Source: Streptomyces luteogriseus
Lineage (GTDB): Bacteria; Actinomycetota; Actinomycetes; Streptomycetales; Streptomycetaceae
DNA length: 64,000 nucleotides
NCBI RefSeq assembly: GCF_014205055.1
Contig: NZ_JACHMS010000001.1
Coordinates: 3,100,001-3,164,000 of the forward strand
Direction: 5' to 3'
The notes below the pieces were generated by a model. The model had not been told where the DNA came from. It did no database searches and was given only the letters and a program-made list of their open reading frames with translations. Numbering within the stretch: the first letter of the stretch is position 1; every line of letters begins with the position of its first letter. Made by a program: the position numbers and the translations under genes. Positions 41,614 to 50,143 of the stretch are shown piece by piece.

Positions 41614-43761
41614 CTACCGGGTGGGCGAGCCCTTGGCCGACGGGCCCGACGCGGGCTTCGCGCCCTTCTTCAGGAAGCCCATGTCCTCGTAGACCGGTGT
41701 GCCGAAGCCGAAGGCGCCGGTGTTGACCAGGTTCTTGCGGGCCGCCATGAGCTGGGGGCGCTGGAAGAGGGGGATCGAGCCGGCCGCCGCCCAGATGCGG
41801 GAGTCGGCCTTGCGGAGCAGGGAGCGGGACTCGCCCTCGTCGAGGGTGGCCACGGCCTCGTCGAAGAGCTGGTCGACCTGGTCGGTGCCGACGCGGGTGT
41901 AGTTCTGCTCGACGTTCAGCGAGCCGTCGGCGGCCGGGACGGGCTTGGCGTAGACGGGGCGGGCATCGGTGGCGGGGAAGGCCGTGGCGGGCCAGGAGTA
42001 CAGGGCGAGGTCGTACTGGCCGGAGGCGATGTGGTCCTTGAAGTAGGACTCGTCGGAGACCTTGGAGATCTCGGTGCCGATGCCGACGCGCTCCAGCATC
42101 CGGGAGATGCGGTCCGCGACCGTGCGCAGCGTCTGGGAGCCGGGCCCGGAGGGGAGCACGAAGCGGAGGGTGAGGGGCTTGCCGTTCTTGGCGAGCGGGG
42201 CGGCCTCCTGGTTCGCCGGGGCCGCGGTGCCCTTGGGGGCGTACGCGCCGGGGGCGCCGCCCTGGTGCGGGGCCTTGTACTGCCTGCCGTCCTGGGCGAG
42301 GTGCCCCGCGGGGTCGGGGCCGTGCTGGGCCTTGTCGTCCTCGCCGGTGTCGTCGGCCGCCCCGCCCTCGGGGCCGGCGGCCTTCTCCTTCTTCTTCTCC
42401 TCCTTGACCGGGCCGCCGCGCACCCACCCGGCGTCCGCGAGCAGCGCCTGGGCCTCCTTGGTGTCCTGGTCGCCGAGGGCGCCGCTATTGTCGGCGTAGG
42501 CGGCCTGGCCGGACAGGGCGAGGTGGCTGCCGACCGGGACGGCGGGCAGGCCGAGGGGCCCCAGGACGACCTGGGCCAGTTCCTTGCGGTCCAGGGCGCG
42601 GGCGACGGCCCTGCGGACGCGTTCGTCGGTGAGCGGGCCCTCGGCGCCGTTCAGGGCGAGCTGGGTGTAGGCAGGCTCCAGGGACTTGCGGACCTCGAAA
42701 CCGCCGAGGGCCTGCTGCTGCCGGGCGTACCTGACGGTGGTCTTGCGCAGCTTCTTGCGGGCGACGGTCTCCTCGTCGGCGGCGTCCTCGTCGGAGCCGT
42801 TGGCGACGGCCCAGGACTCCAGGGAGTCCGCGGCGGACCGGTCGGCGCCCGGGCCCATCAGGGGGCTGCCGGAGGCCCGGGGGCGGGCGGCGACGGTGAT
42901 GCGACGGGCCGCGGAGGGGTCGATCTCGGCCAGGTCGAGGCTGCCGGCGGCCAGCTCCGCGGCCCGCTTGTCGCGCGGGACGGTGCGCAGCACGATCTCG
43001 GAGAGCTTGGCCGGCTCGCCCCACCAGCGCGGGTTGCGGGCGAGGGTGATCTCCCCGTCCTCGCGGTCGGTCTTCTTCACCGTGAAGGGCCCGGCGGTGA
43101 CCTTGAGCTTCTTGCGGGCCCCGTCGTTGAAGGAGTCCGGGGTGCCCATGACGTCCTTCGGGTACAGCGGCGAGAACAGCGAGCGCCAGTCCGCGTAGGG
43201 GCGGCTGAAGGTGACCCGGACCTCCAGGGCGTCGTCGCCGCGCTCGATCTTCTGGATGCGGTCGTAGCCGGCGTTGCGGGCGGTCCAGTACGCGGTGTCC
43301 TTGCCGGACAGGGCGCGCCACTGGGCGGCGAAGTCGGCGGCGCCGATCTCCCGGCCGTCGCTCCAGACGGCCTGCTGGTTGAGCTTGTACAGGACGACCT
43401 GCTTGGGCTCGGTGTCGACGACCTTGGCGGACTCCAGGTAGTCGGGGTTGCGCTCCGGGCGGCCGGAGGCGTCCATGCGGAACATCGACGGCAGGACGGC
43501 CTGGGCGACGCGGGTGGTGGTGGCGTCGGCGTCCGACTGGAACGTGTTCAGCGTGTCGGGAACGGAGTCGACGGCCCAGCGCAGGGTGCCTCCGTCGGTG
43601 ATCCGGTCGCGGGGTGCGGGCTGGATGTCCTGCCCGGCGAGCGGCTTGCCGGACGGGTCCTCGGAGCCGCATCCGGCGAGCGCGGGCACCGCGAGCACTC
43701 CCGCGGTGAGGAAGGCGACCGAGCGCATGACCGCGCGCGGGCCGACGCCGTGCTGGGACAT
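41614..43761 (-). CDS. stand-alone ABC transporter family solute-binding lipoprotein
   Basis: A 715-residue SBP_bac_5 protein. The lipobox is PALAGC (C31); a start at M12 (43728) would give a shorter signal. Family sequence includes LRWAVDSVPDTLNTFQSDAD and LNQQAVWSDGREIGAADF. An insertion of about 90 charged and Gly/Pro/Ala-rich residues (KEEKKKEKAAGPEGGAADD) interrupts the C-terminal lobe. No permease or ATPase adjoins it, so it either serves a distant transporter or acts as a sensor or chaperone. Substrate is unknown. Confidence 0.88.
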   Translation of the reverse strand: MSQHGVGPRAVMRSVAFLTAGVLAVPALAGCGSEDPSGKPLAGQDIQPAPRDRITDGGTLRWAVDSVPDTLNTFQSDADATTTRVAQAVLPSMFRMDASGRPERNPDYLESAKVVDTEPKQVVLYKLNQQAVWSDGREIGAADFAAQWRALSGKDTAYWTARNAGYDRIQKIERGDDALEVRVTFSRPYADWRSLFSPLYPKDVMGTPDSFNDGARKKLKVTAGPFTVKKTDREDGEITLARNPRWWGEPAKLSEIVLRTVPRDKRAAELAAGSLDLAEIDPSAARRITVAARPRASGSPLMGPGADRSAADSLESWAVANGSDEDAADEETVARKKLRKTTVRYARQQQALGGFEVRKSLEPAYTQLALNGAEGPLTDERVRRAVARALDRKELAQVVLGPLGLPAVPVGSHLALSGQAAYADNSGALGDQDTKEAQALLADAGWVRGGPVKEEKKKEKAAGPEGGAADDTGEDDKAQHGPDPAGHLAQDGRQYKAPHQGGAPGAYAPKGTAAPANQEAAPLAKNGKPLTLRFVLPSGPGSQTLRTVADRISRMLERVGIGTEISKVSDESYFKDHIASGQYDLALYSWPATAFPATDARPVYAKPVPAADGSLNVEQNYTRVGTDQVDQLFDEAVATLDEGESRSLLRKADSRIWAAAGSIPLFQRPQLMAARKNLVNTGAFGFGTPVYEDMGFLKKGAKPASGPSAKGSPTR

Positions 43762-44049
43762 CTGTGCTACCTCCGGGAAGCCGCGGGCGTTATGATCACT
43801 TTTGGCGGTATTTGGAGTTCATCTGATGTATGCGGCCACTGAAGAGGAAAGGGTTCGGCAACACAGGGCGACACGGCGGTCACGGACGGGAAGCCACTCG
43901 TGCGGCCCAACGCACCGCACGGTGCACCCACACGCCTCGGCCAATCGATGCACATCCCTTCACAGCACAAGGTGTGACGCGCAACACTCGCAGGCGCATG
44001 AACGTTGCCGCCTTGGGCCACGAAGGACCCGCGGAAGTGAGGGCAAGTC

Positions 44050-44340
44050 ATGTCCGTTCACGACGAACTGACGTCAGTCCAGCGCAGTCTCGACGAAGTG
44101 TTCCGATCGCTGGGACGCCTGGAGAAGCAGCTCGGCACCGGCGGCCTGGAGATGCGCCGCGTCCGTGCCGACGCCAACCACCTGCGCGAGAGCGTCGCCC
44201 TGCTGCGCGACGCCGCCGCGTCACCGGCCGCACCGACCCGCCCCGAGCTGGTCACCATCTCGGACACGCCGTACGACTCCGCCCTGTGGAGCGACTCGGA
44301 CGACGAGGGGCTCGGCGCCCGGGACCGGCGCGCTCCCTGA
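44050..44340 (+). CDS. small coiled-coil protein upstream of sdh
   Basis: A 96-residue soluble protein. The N-terminal half is a heptad-like helix (LTSVQRSLDEVFRSLGRLEKQLG, shown in two parts as LTSVQRSLDEVF and RSLGRLEKQLG), with a second helix MRRVRADANHLRESVALLRD; the end is acidic and disordered. The ATG has a GAGGG-like leader at 6-8 nt. It lies 57 bp before sdhC on the same strand. I recognise no named family. Confidence 0.75.
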   Translation: MSVHDELTSVQRSLDEVFRSLGRLEKQLGTGGLEMRRVRADANHLRESVALLRDAAASPAAPTRPELVTISDTPYDSALWSDSDDEGLGARDRRAP

Positions 44341-44397
44341 CCCGGGAAGGAGTCGAGCGCGACCGGCACCTCCCCCGAACCCGACCGGAGTCGTCAC

Positions 44398-45234
44398 GTG
44401 GCCACTGGTACGGAACCTCCTGCCACCGAACCCAGACCCGAGAGCGGCGGTGTGCGGGGCGCTGCGCGGGCCGCGATCGCCGCCCCGCATCTGCGCACCG
44501 ACCGCTGGTGGCTGGCCCCGGCCGGCACGGCCGCGGGCCTGCTCGCCTTCATCGTCTACTCGACCTGGCGGGCCTTCGCCGACGCCCACTACTACGCGGC
44601 GCCCTACGTCTCGCCCTTCTACTCCCCGTGCCTGGCGGAGCGCTGCGAGCCGATGAGGTCCGGCCCGAACTGGGAGATCTTCGGGAGCTGGTGGGGCATC
44701 TCGCCCGCGATCATCATCCTGATCTTCCCGCTCGGCTTCCGCCTGACCTGCTACTACTACCGCAAGGCCTACTACCGGGGCTTCTGGGCGTCCCCGCCGG
44801 CCTGCGCGGTGGCCGAGCCGCACAAGAAGTACAGCGGAGAGACCCGCTTCCCGCTGATCCTGCAGAACATCCACCGGTACTTCTTCTACGCCGCGCTCCT
44901 CGTCGCCGGGATCCTCACGTACGACACCGTGCTCGCCTTCCGCGACGAGACCTACGCATGGGGCCACATGGGGCTCGGCACGCTCGTGTTCCTGGTCAAC
45001 ATCGTGCTGATCTGGGCGTACACGATCTCCTGCCACTCCTGCCGGCACATCGTCGGCGGCAAGCTCAAGCACTTCTCCCGGCATCCCGTGCGCTACCGGA
45101 TGTGGCAGTGGGCGGGGAAGCTCAACGCCCGGCACATGCAGCTCGCCTGGGCGTCACTGGTGAGCGTGGCGCTCGCCGACTTCTACGTCTACCTGGTCGC
45201 GTCCGGTGCCTTCGACGATCCGCGCTTCTTCTAG
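44398..45234 (+). CDS. sdhC: succinate dehydrogenase membrane anchor, Sdh1 type
   Basis: A 278-residue membrane subunit that binds quinone and possibly heme. Five hydrophobic helices are visible (GTAAGLLAFIVYSTWRAF; SPAIIILIFPLGFRLTCYYY; YFFYAALLVAGILTYDTVL; LGTLVFLVNIVLIWAYTI; LAWASLVSVALADFYVYLV), with histidines in IHRYFFY and CHSCRHIV. It matches the Rv0249c-type anchor of mycobacterial Sdh1, not the short SdhC/SdhD pair. The GTG start has GGAG at 7 nt. It heads sdhC-sdhA-sdhB. Confidence 0.9.
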   Translation: MATGTEPPATEPRPESGGVRGAARAAIAAPHLRTDRWWLAPAGTAAGLLAFIVYSTWRAFADAHYYAAPYVSPFYSPCLAERCEPMRSGPNWEIFGSWWGISPAIIILIFPLGFRLTCYYYRKAYYRGFWASPPACAVAEPHKKYSGETRFPLILQNIHRYFFYAALLVAGILTYDTVLAFRDETYAWGHMGLGTLVFLVNIVLIWAYTISCHSCRHIVGGKLKHFSRHPVRYRMWQWAGKLNARHMQLAWASLVSVALADFYVYLVASGAFDDPRFF

Positions 45235-45252
45235 AGGGATGGGACCTTATCG

Positions 45253-47193
45253 ATGTCCGTGGTCGACCGGCAGGAGTGGGACGTCGTCGTGGTGGGCGCG
45301 GGCGGTGCGGGCCTGCGCGCCGCCATCGAGGCCCGTGAGCGGGGCGCCCGTACGGCCGTGATCTGCAAGTCGCTGTTCGGCAAGGCGCACACGGTGATGG
45401 CCGAGGGCGGCATCGCCGCGGCGATGGCCAACGCCAACGAGAACGACTCCTGGCAGACGCACTTCCGCGACACCATGCGCGGCGGCAAGTTCCTCAACCA
45501 GTGGCGGATGGCCGAGCTGCACGCCCAGGAGGCGCCGCAGCGGGTGTGGGAGCTGGAGACCTGGGGGGCGCTGTTCGATCGCACCAAGGACGGCCGGATC
45601 TCCCAGCGCAACTTCGGCGGCCACGAATACCCGCGCCTCGCGCACGTCGGCGACCGCACGGGCCTGGAGCTGATCCGCACGCTCCAGCAGAAGATCGTCG
45701 CGCTGCAGCAGGAGGACTTCAAGGAGACCGGCGACTACGAGTCCCGGCTGAAGGTCTTCCAGGAGTGCACCGTCACGCGTGTGCTGAAAGAGGGCGGCCG
45801 GGTCTCCGGGGTGTTCGCCTACGAGCGCGAGTCGGGCCGCTTCTTCGTGCTGGAGGCGCCCGCCGCGGTGATCGCCACCGGCGGCATCGGCAAGTCCTTC
45901 AAGGTGACGTCGAACTCGTGGGAGTACACGGGCGACGGCCACGCGCTGGCCCTGCTCGCGGGCGCTCCCCTGCTGAACATGGAGTTCGTGCAGTTCCACC
46001 CGACCGGCATGGTCTGGCCGCCGTCGGTGAAGGGCATCCTCGTCACCGAGTCGGTGCGCGGCGACGGCGGGGTGCTGCGCAACTCCGACGGCAAGCGGTT
46101 CATGTTCGACTACGTCCCCGACGTCTTCAAGGACAAGTACGCCGAGACGGAGGAGGAGGGCGACCGCTGGTACGACGACCCGGACCACAACCGGCGCCCG
46201 CCCGAGCTGCTCCCCCGTGACGAGGTCGCGCGGGCCATCAACGCCGAGGTCAAGGAGGGGCGCGGCTCGCCGCACGGGGGTGTGTTCCTCGACGTGTCGA
46301 CCCGGATGCCCGCCGAGGTCATCAAGCGCCGGCTGCCGTCGATGTACCACCAGTTCAAGGAGCTGGCGGACGTCGACATCACGGCCGAGGCGATGGAGGT
46401 CGGGCCCACCTGCCACTACGTGATGGGCGGGATCGCGGTCGAGTCCGACACGGCGGCGGCGCGCGGGGTGCCCGGTCTGTACGCGGCCGGTGAGGTGGCC
46501 GGCGGCATGCACGGCTCCAACCGGCTCGGCGGCAACTCCCTGTCCGACCTGTTGGTGTTCGGCCGCCGGGCCGGCCGGCACGCGGCCGAGTACGCGGCGG
46601 GGGCGGCCGGGGCGCGGCCCGTGGTGGACGACGTCCAGATCGACGCGGCGGCAGCGGAGGCACTGCGGCCCTTCTCGGCCGAGGCGGAGATCGAGCAGCC
46701 GGCGGGCGGCCCGCCGGAGAACCCGTACACGCTGCACCAGGAACTCCAGCAGACGATGAACGACCTGGTCGGCATCATCCGCCGCGAGGCGGAGATGGAG
46801 CAGGCGCTTCAGAAGCTGGCCGAGCTGCGGCTCCGGGCGCGCCGGGCCGGGGTCGAGGGGCACCGGCAGTTCAATCCGGGCTGGCACCTCGCCCTGGACC
46901 TCAGGAACATGCTGCTGGTCAGCGAGTGCGTGGCGCGGGCCGCGCTGGAACGCACCGAGTCGCGCGGCGGGCACACGCGCGAGGACCACCCCGGGATGGA
47001 CCGCGCGTGGCGGCGTATCAACCTGCTGTGCGCGCTCACCGACCCCACGGGCAGCCTGGCGGCCACGGACCCGGTCCGCGGCCAGATCACCCTCACCCGT
47101 GAGACCACCGAACCCGTCCGTGACGACCTGCTCGCCCTGTTCGACAAGGAGGAGCTGGTCAAGTACCTCGCCGAAGAGGAGCTCCACGAATGA
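45253..47193 (+). CDS. sdhA: succinate dehydrogenase flavoprotein subunit
   Basis: A 646-residue FAD subunit that oxidises succinate to fumarate. The dinucleotide fold is VVGAGGAGLRAAIEA. H46 in GKAHTVMAEGG is the probable covalent FAD site. Active-site sequence includes MEFVQFHPTGMVWP and GGNSLSDLLVFGRRAG; the capping domain and C-terminal helical part are complete. It lies 18 bp after sdhC and overlaps sdhB by 4 bp. Confidence 0.96.
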   Translation: MSVVDRQEWDVVVVGAGGAGLRAAIEARERGARTAVICKSLFGKAHTVMAEGGIAAAMANANENDSWQTHFRDTMRGGKFLNQWRMAELHAQEAPQRVWELETWGALFDRTKDGRISQRNFGGHEYPRLAHVGDRTGLELIRTLQQKIVALQQEDFKETGDYESRLKVFQECTVTRVLKEGGRVSGVFAYERESGRFFVLEAPAAVIATGGIGKSFKVTSNSWEYTGDGHALALLAGAPLLNMEFVQFHPTGMVWPPSVKGILVTESVRGDGGVLRNSDGKRFMFDYVPDVFKDKYAETEEEGDRWYDDPDHNRRPPELLPRDEVARAINAEVKEGRGSPHGGVFLDVSTRMPAEVIKRRLPSMYHQFKELADVDITAEAMEVGPTCHYVMGGIAVESDTAAARGVPGLYAAGEVAGGMHGSNRLGGNSLSDLLVFGRRAGRHAAEYAAGAAGARPVVDDVQIDAAAAEALRPFSAEAEIEQPAGGPPENPYTLHQELQQTMNDLVGIIRREAEMEQALQKLAELRLRARRAGVEGHRQFNPGWHLALDLRNMLLVSECVARAALERTESRGGHTREDHPGMDRAWRRINLLCALTDPTGSLAATDPVRGQITLTRETTEPVRDDLLALFDKEELVKYLAEEELHE

Positions 47194-47966
47194 GCGGCTA
47201 CACGGCCCACTTCAAGGTGTGGCGCGGCGACGTGAGCGGCGGCGGCCTGGAGGACTTCGAGGTCGAGGTCAACGACGGCGAGGTGGTGCTCGACATCATC
47301 CACCGCATCCAGGCCACCCAGGCGCCCGACCTCGCCGTGCGCTGGAACTGCAAGGCCGGCAAGTGCGGTTCCTGCTCGGCGGAGATCAACGGCCGCCCGC
47401 GGCTGATGTGCATGACGCGGATGTCGGTGTTCGGACGGGAGGAGACCCTCACGGTGACGCCGCTGCGGGCGTTCCCGGTCGTGCGCGACCTGGTCACCGA
47501 TGTCGGCTTCAACTACGCCAAGGCCAGGGAGGTCCCGGCCTTCGTGCCGCCGGCCGGGGTCGGTCCCGGCGAGTACCGGATGATGCAGGAGGACGTGGAC
47601 CGCTCGCAGGAGTTCCGCAAGTGCATCGAGTGCTTCCTGTGCCAGGACACCTGCCATGTGGTCCGTGACCACGAGGAGAACAAGCAGGCGTTCGCCGGGC
47701 CCCGTTTCCTGATGCGGGTGGCGGAGCTGGACATGCACCCGCTGGATGCGGCGTCGGAGGCGGGCCTGGACCGCAAGACCACCGCCCAGGACGAACACGG
47801 CCTCGGCTACTGCAACATCACCAAGTGCTGCACGGAGGTCTGCCCCGAGGGCATCAAGATCACGGACAACGCGCTGATCCCGCTGAAGGAGCGGGCGGTC
47901 GACCGCAAGTACGACCCGCTGGTGTGGCTTGGCTCGAAGATCAGGAGGCGCTCTTCAGCAGGCTGA
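47190..47966 (+). CDS. sdhB: succinate dehydrogenase iron-sulfur subunit
   Basis: A 258-residue electron-transfer subunit. The 2Fe-2S ligands are C54, C59, C62 and C74 (CKAGKCGSC). 4Fe-4S and 3Fe-4S ligands come from C145, C148, C151, C155 and C208, C214, C218 (CNITKCCTEVCP). It overlaps sdhA by ATGA. Its last 26 bp overlap the convergent phosphotransferase gene, unusual for a core respiratory gene. Confidence 0.96.
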   Translation: MSGYTAHFKVWRGDVSGGGLEDFEVEVNDGEVVLDIIHRIQATQAPDLAVRWNCKAGKCGSCSAEINGRPRLMCMTRMSVFGREETLTVTPLRAFPVVRDLVTDVGFNYAKAREVPAFVPPAGVGPGEYRMMQEDVDRSQEFRKCIECFLCQDTCHVVRDHEENKQAFAGPRFLMRVAELDMHPLDAASEAGLDRKTTAQDEHGLGYCNITKCCTEVCPEGIKITDNALIPLKERAVDRKYDPLVWLGSKIRRRSSAG

Positions 47967-48936
47967 GCGCCTGGTGGAGGTTGTGTTCCGCGATCTCCCG
48001 CATCCGGCCCGGGTGCGGGAAGTCGCCCTCGATCAGGGTCAGCGGGCCCGAGACCAGGCCGATGTGCATGGCCAGGCGGTACAGGCGCAGGCGGGTCTCG
48101 TCCAGGCCGGGAGCGCGCAGGGCGTCGTAGTGAGGGCCGAAGCGGAGCCGCAGGAAGACGTGCTCGTGCTCCACGTCGAAGTACATCAGGCCCTCGATGT
48201 CGATGAGCGCCGGGTGCCCGTCGGGCGTGAGCAGGACGTGGTCGGCCCCGAGTTCGCCGTGGACGAGAGTGTGGCGGTCACGGGGCCGGACCTCGGCGGC
48301 CAGGGCGTGGATCTCCCGCTCCAACTCCCGGCGTGCGGCGGCTGCGCGGGGCTCGCGCGCGGCGGCTTCGGCCACGGAGCGCAGGGCCCCTTCGGTGATG
48401 CGCTGTTCGCAGGAATCGCCGTATGAGGAACCGCCGTTGTCGACGAGGGCGACCTTCCCGAACCGGGGGCCGGTGTGGCTGTGCAGGGTGGCGAGCAGCC
48501 CGGCCATCCGCTCCATGGCCCGCGGGGCCCCGGCGGGGTCGCGGGCCAGGGCGTCCTCCAGGCTGCCGCCGGTGAGGTCCTCGACGACGGCCGCGTCCGC
48601 GGGCAGGTGCGTGTGCGTGGAGTCGGCGTACCGGAGGCGGGGGGTGCGGACACCGGCGGCGGTGAGCCGGTCGTGGGCCGCCGTGAACAGGCCGAGGCCC
48701 GTGCCGTGCGAGAAGACGTCCCGGGGGTCGGGGTCCGGCTGATCCCAGTAGTCCTCGTCGGCGGACCAGACGTAGGCGACGGCGGTGGAATCGTCGTCGA
48801 GGGTGAGGCGGTAGACGCCCTTCTTGGTGCCGCCGCGCAGGCGTTCCACGCCGGTGAGGGCGCGGTCCCGGCCCAGGGCGGCGCGGGCGAGGGGGGCGAG
48901 ATCGGTGGCGGTGAGGGGGCGTCGGGTCGGGGTCAC
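47941..48936 (-). CDS. aminoglycoside/choline-kinase-like phosphotransferase
   Basis: A 331-residue protein with the APH fold. The nucleotide loop is LRGGTKKGVYRLTL. The Brenner-type motif reads H226-G-E228-L-G-A-D-H233 (LVHGELGADHVLL) where active enzymes usually have HGDLxxxN; the metal motif is D246 in IDIEG. His for Asn also occurs in macrolide kinases, but Glu for the catalytic Asp is unusual, so activity is open. The GTG start overlaps the stop of the upstream gene (GTGA). Its 3' end runs 26 bp into sdhB on the other strand. Confidence 0.82.
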   Translation of the reverse strand: MTPTRRPLTATDLAPLARAALGRDRALTGVERLRGGTKKGVYRLTLDDDSTAVAYVWSADEDYWDQPDPDPRDVFSHGTGLGLFTAAHDRLTAAGVRTPRLRYADSTHTHLPADAAVVEDLTGGSLEDALARDPAGAPRAMERMAGLLATLHSHTGPRFGKVALVDNGGSSYGDSCEQRITEGALRSVAEAAAREPRAAAARRELEREIHALAAEVRPRDRHTLVHGELGADHVLLTPDGHPALIDIEGLMYFDVEHEHVFLRLRFGPHYDALRAPGLDETRLRLYRLAMHIGLVSGPLTLIEGDFPHPGRMREIAEHNLHQALSLLKSAS

Positions 48937-50024
48937 CGCACCCAGTCTTCCTTGTACGCACGCCAGTCCGCCTCGGTCGCGGCGAAGTCGATGTACAGCG
49001 CGACACCGAAGTTGGCCCGGTCGGCGTCGGTGCGGGACAGCCCGAGCCGTACGCCCCGTACGGCCGCGGGGACGGTCTCGGCGTGGCCCCAGTGGTCGAA
49101 GTTGCTCTCGTAGTAGAAGGGCAGCCCCATCAGCAGGTCGGTGGAGGGCGGGGTGACCTCCAGGGCGAGGGAGGTCTGCTGGGCGACGAAGCCGCCGTAG
49201 GTGCCCTCCAGGGGCTGGGCGGTGTCGTACGACATCACGGCGATCTGGTCGACGCGGCGGGCGACCTGGCCGAAGAACTCCTGCGACCACCACTTGGGGT
49301 GTTCGGTGAACAGGCCGAACACGGTGTGCAGGTGCGGGAGCGGGTCGATCTGGTGCGCGGCGACGGAGAGTTGCGCGTCACGGGAGCGGGTCTCGCGGCG
49401 CAGGGAGTCGAGAAGGGTGAGGAAGTCGCGGTCGCCGGACGGCATGGGTTCCAGGTCGATGTGAATGCCCTCGTAGCCGGTGTCCAGGACCTGGCGGGCG
49501 GAGCGGACGACGGCCGCGCGGGTGTCCGCGTCGTTCAGGAGCATGCCCTCGCTGTTCTCGGATGCGAGGACGTCACCGAGGAAGGCCTGGACGCGGACGC
49601 CGGGCAGTTTCTCGTGCACGGCGTCGATGAACCAGCGGGCCTTCGGATAGACCGACTTCGGGAGGGTTCCGTCGTGCTCCAGCGGGCCCGAGTGGACGTA
49701 CAGGTCCCGGATGCCGGTGTCCTTCAGCCGCCGGGCCAGGGCGTCGACGTCGGCGTCCTTCTTCCGTCCGTCGACCCAGGCGTGGCCGAGCCAGAGGGCG
49801 TCGCGGTTCCTGGTGTACGTGCCGTCCGCCGGGTCGCCCGTGTAGTTGATGCGGAGGGCTGTCAGCACCGAGAGGAGGGGGAGCAGGAGAAGCAGGGGAA
49901 AGGCGATGGCCGCGCGTCTGACCCAGCGTCGCCGTCCCCTCGCGGGGGTCGTCTCCTCCGTACCCTCGGTACCCTCCGCGCCCTCGGCACCCTCCGTGCC
50001 CTCGGTACCCTCCGTGCCCTCCAT
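48933..50024 (-). CDS. membrane-anchored glycoside hydrolase family 18-like protein
   Basis: A 363-residue protein. The N-terminus is 7 EGT/EGA triplets, then a basic stretch and one membrane helix at about residues 37-58 (AAIAFPLLLLLPLLSVLTAL). The outside part looks like a GH18-type TIM barrel: GIHIDLEPMPSGDRDF has the IDLEP end of strand 4, and VDQIAVMSYDTAQPLEG matches the MxYD strand 6. The full DxxDxDxE motif is not present, so it may bind rather than cut glycan. It is coupled to the phosphotransferase. Confidence 0.7.
   Translation of the reverse strand: MEGTEGTEGTEGAEGAEGTEGTEETTPARGRRRWVRRAAIAFPLLLLLPLLSVLTALRINYTGDPADGTYTRNRDALWLGHAWVDGRKKDADVDALARRLKDTGIRDLYVHSGPLEHDGTLPKSVYPKARWFIDAVHEKLPGVRVQAFLGDVLASENSEGMLLNDADTRAAVVRSARQVLDTGYEGIHIDLEPMPSGDRDFLTLLDSLRRETRSRDAQLSVAAHQIDPLPHLHTVFGLFTEHPKWWSQEFFGQVARRVDQIAVMSYDTAQPLEGTYGGFVAQQTSLALEVTPPSTDLLMGLPFYYESNFDHWGHAETVPAAVRGVRLGLSRTDADRANFGVALYIDFAATEADWRAYKEDWVR
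49959..50021 (-). repeat. 9-bp coding microsatellite (Glu-Gly-Thr/Ala)
   Basis: Seven 9-bp units code EGT or EGA at the N-terminus of the GH18-like protein. Slippage would change length without breaking the frame. Confidence 0.8.
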
Positions 50025-50143
50025 GCCGTCTCCCCCCGGTGGTGCGATCGGTGTTGCCGGGGATGACGATCAGCACGGACGTTCGGTTGCGATCAACCGG
50101 GGTCTTCGGTGAGGTGCCGTACGTGCGGGTGGTCGTCGGTCTG

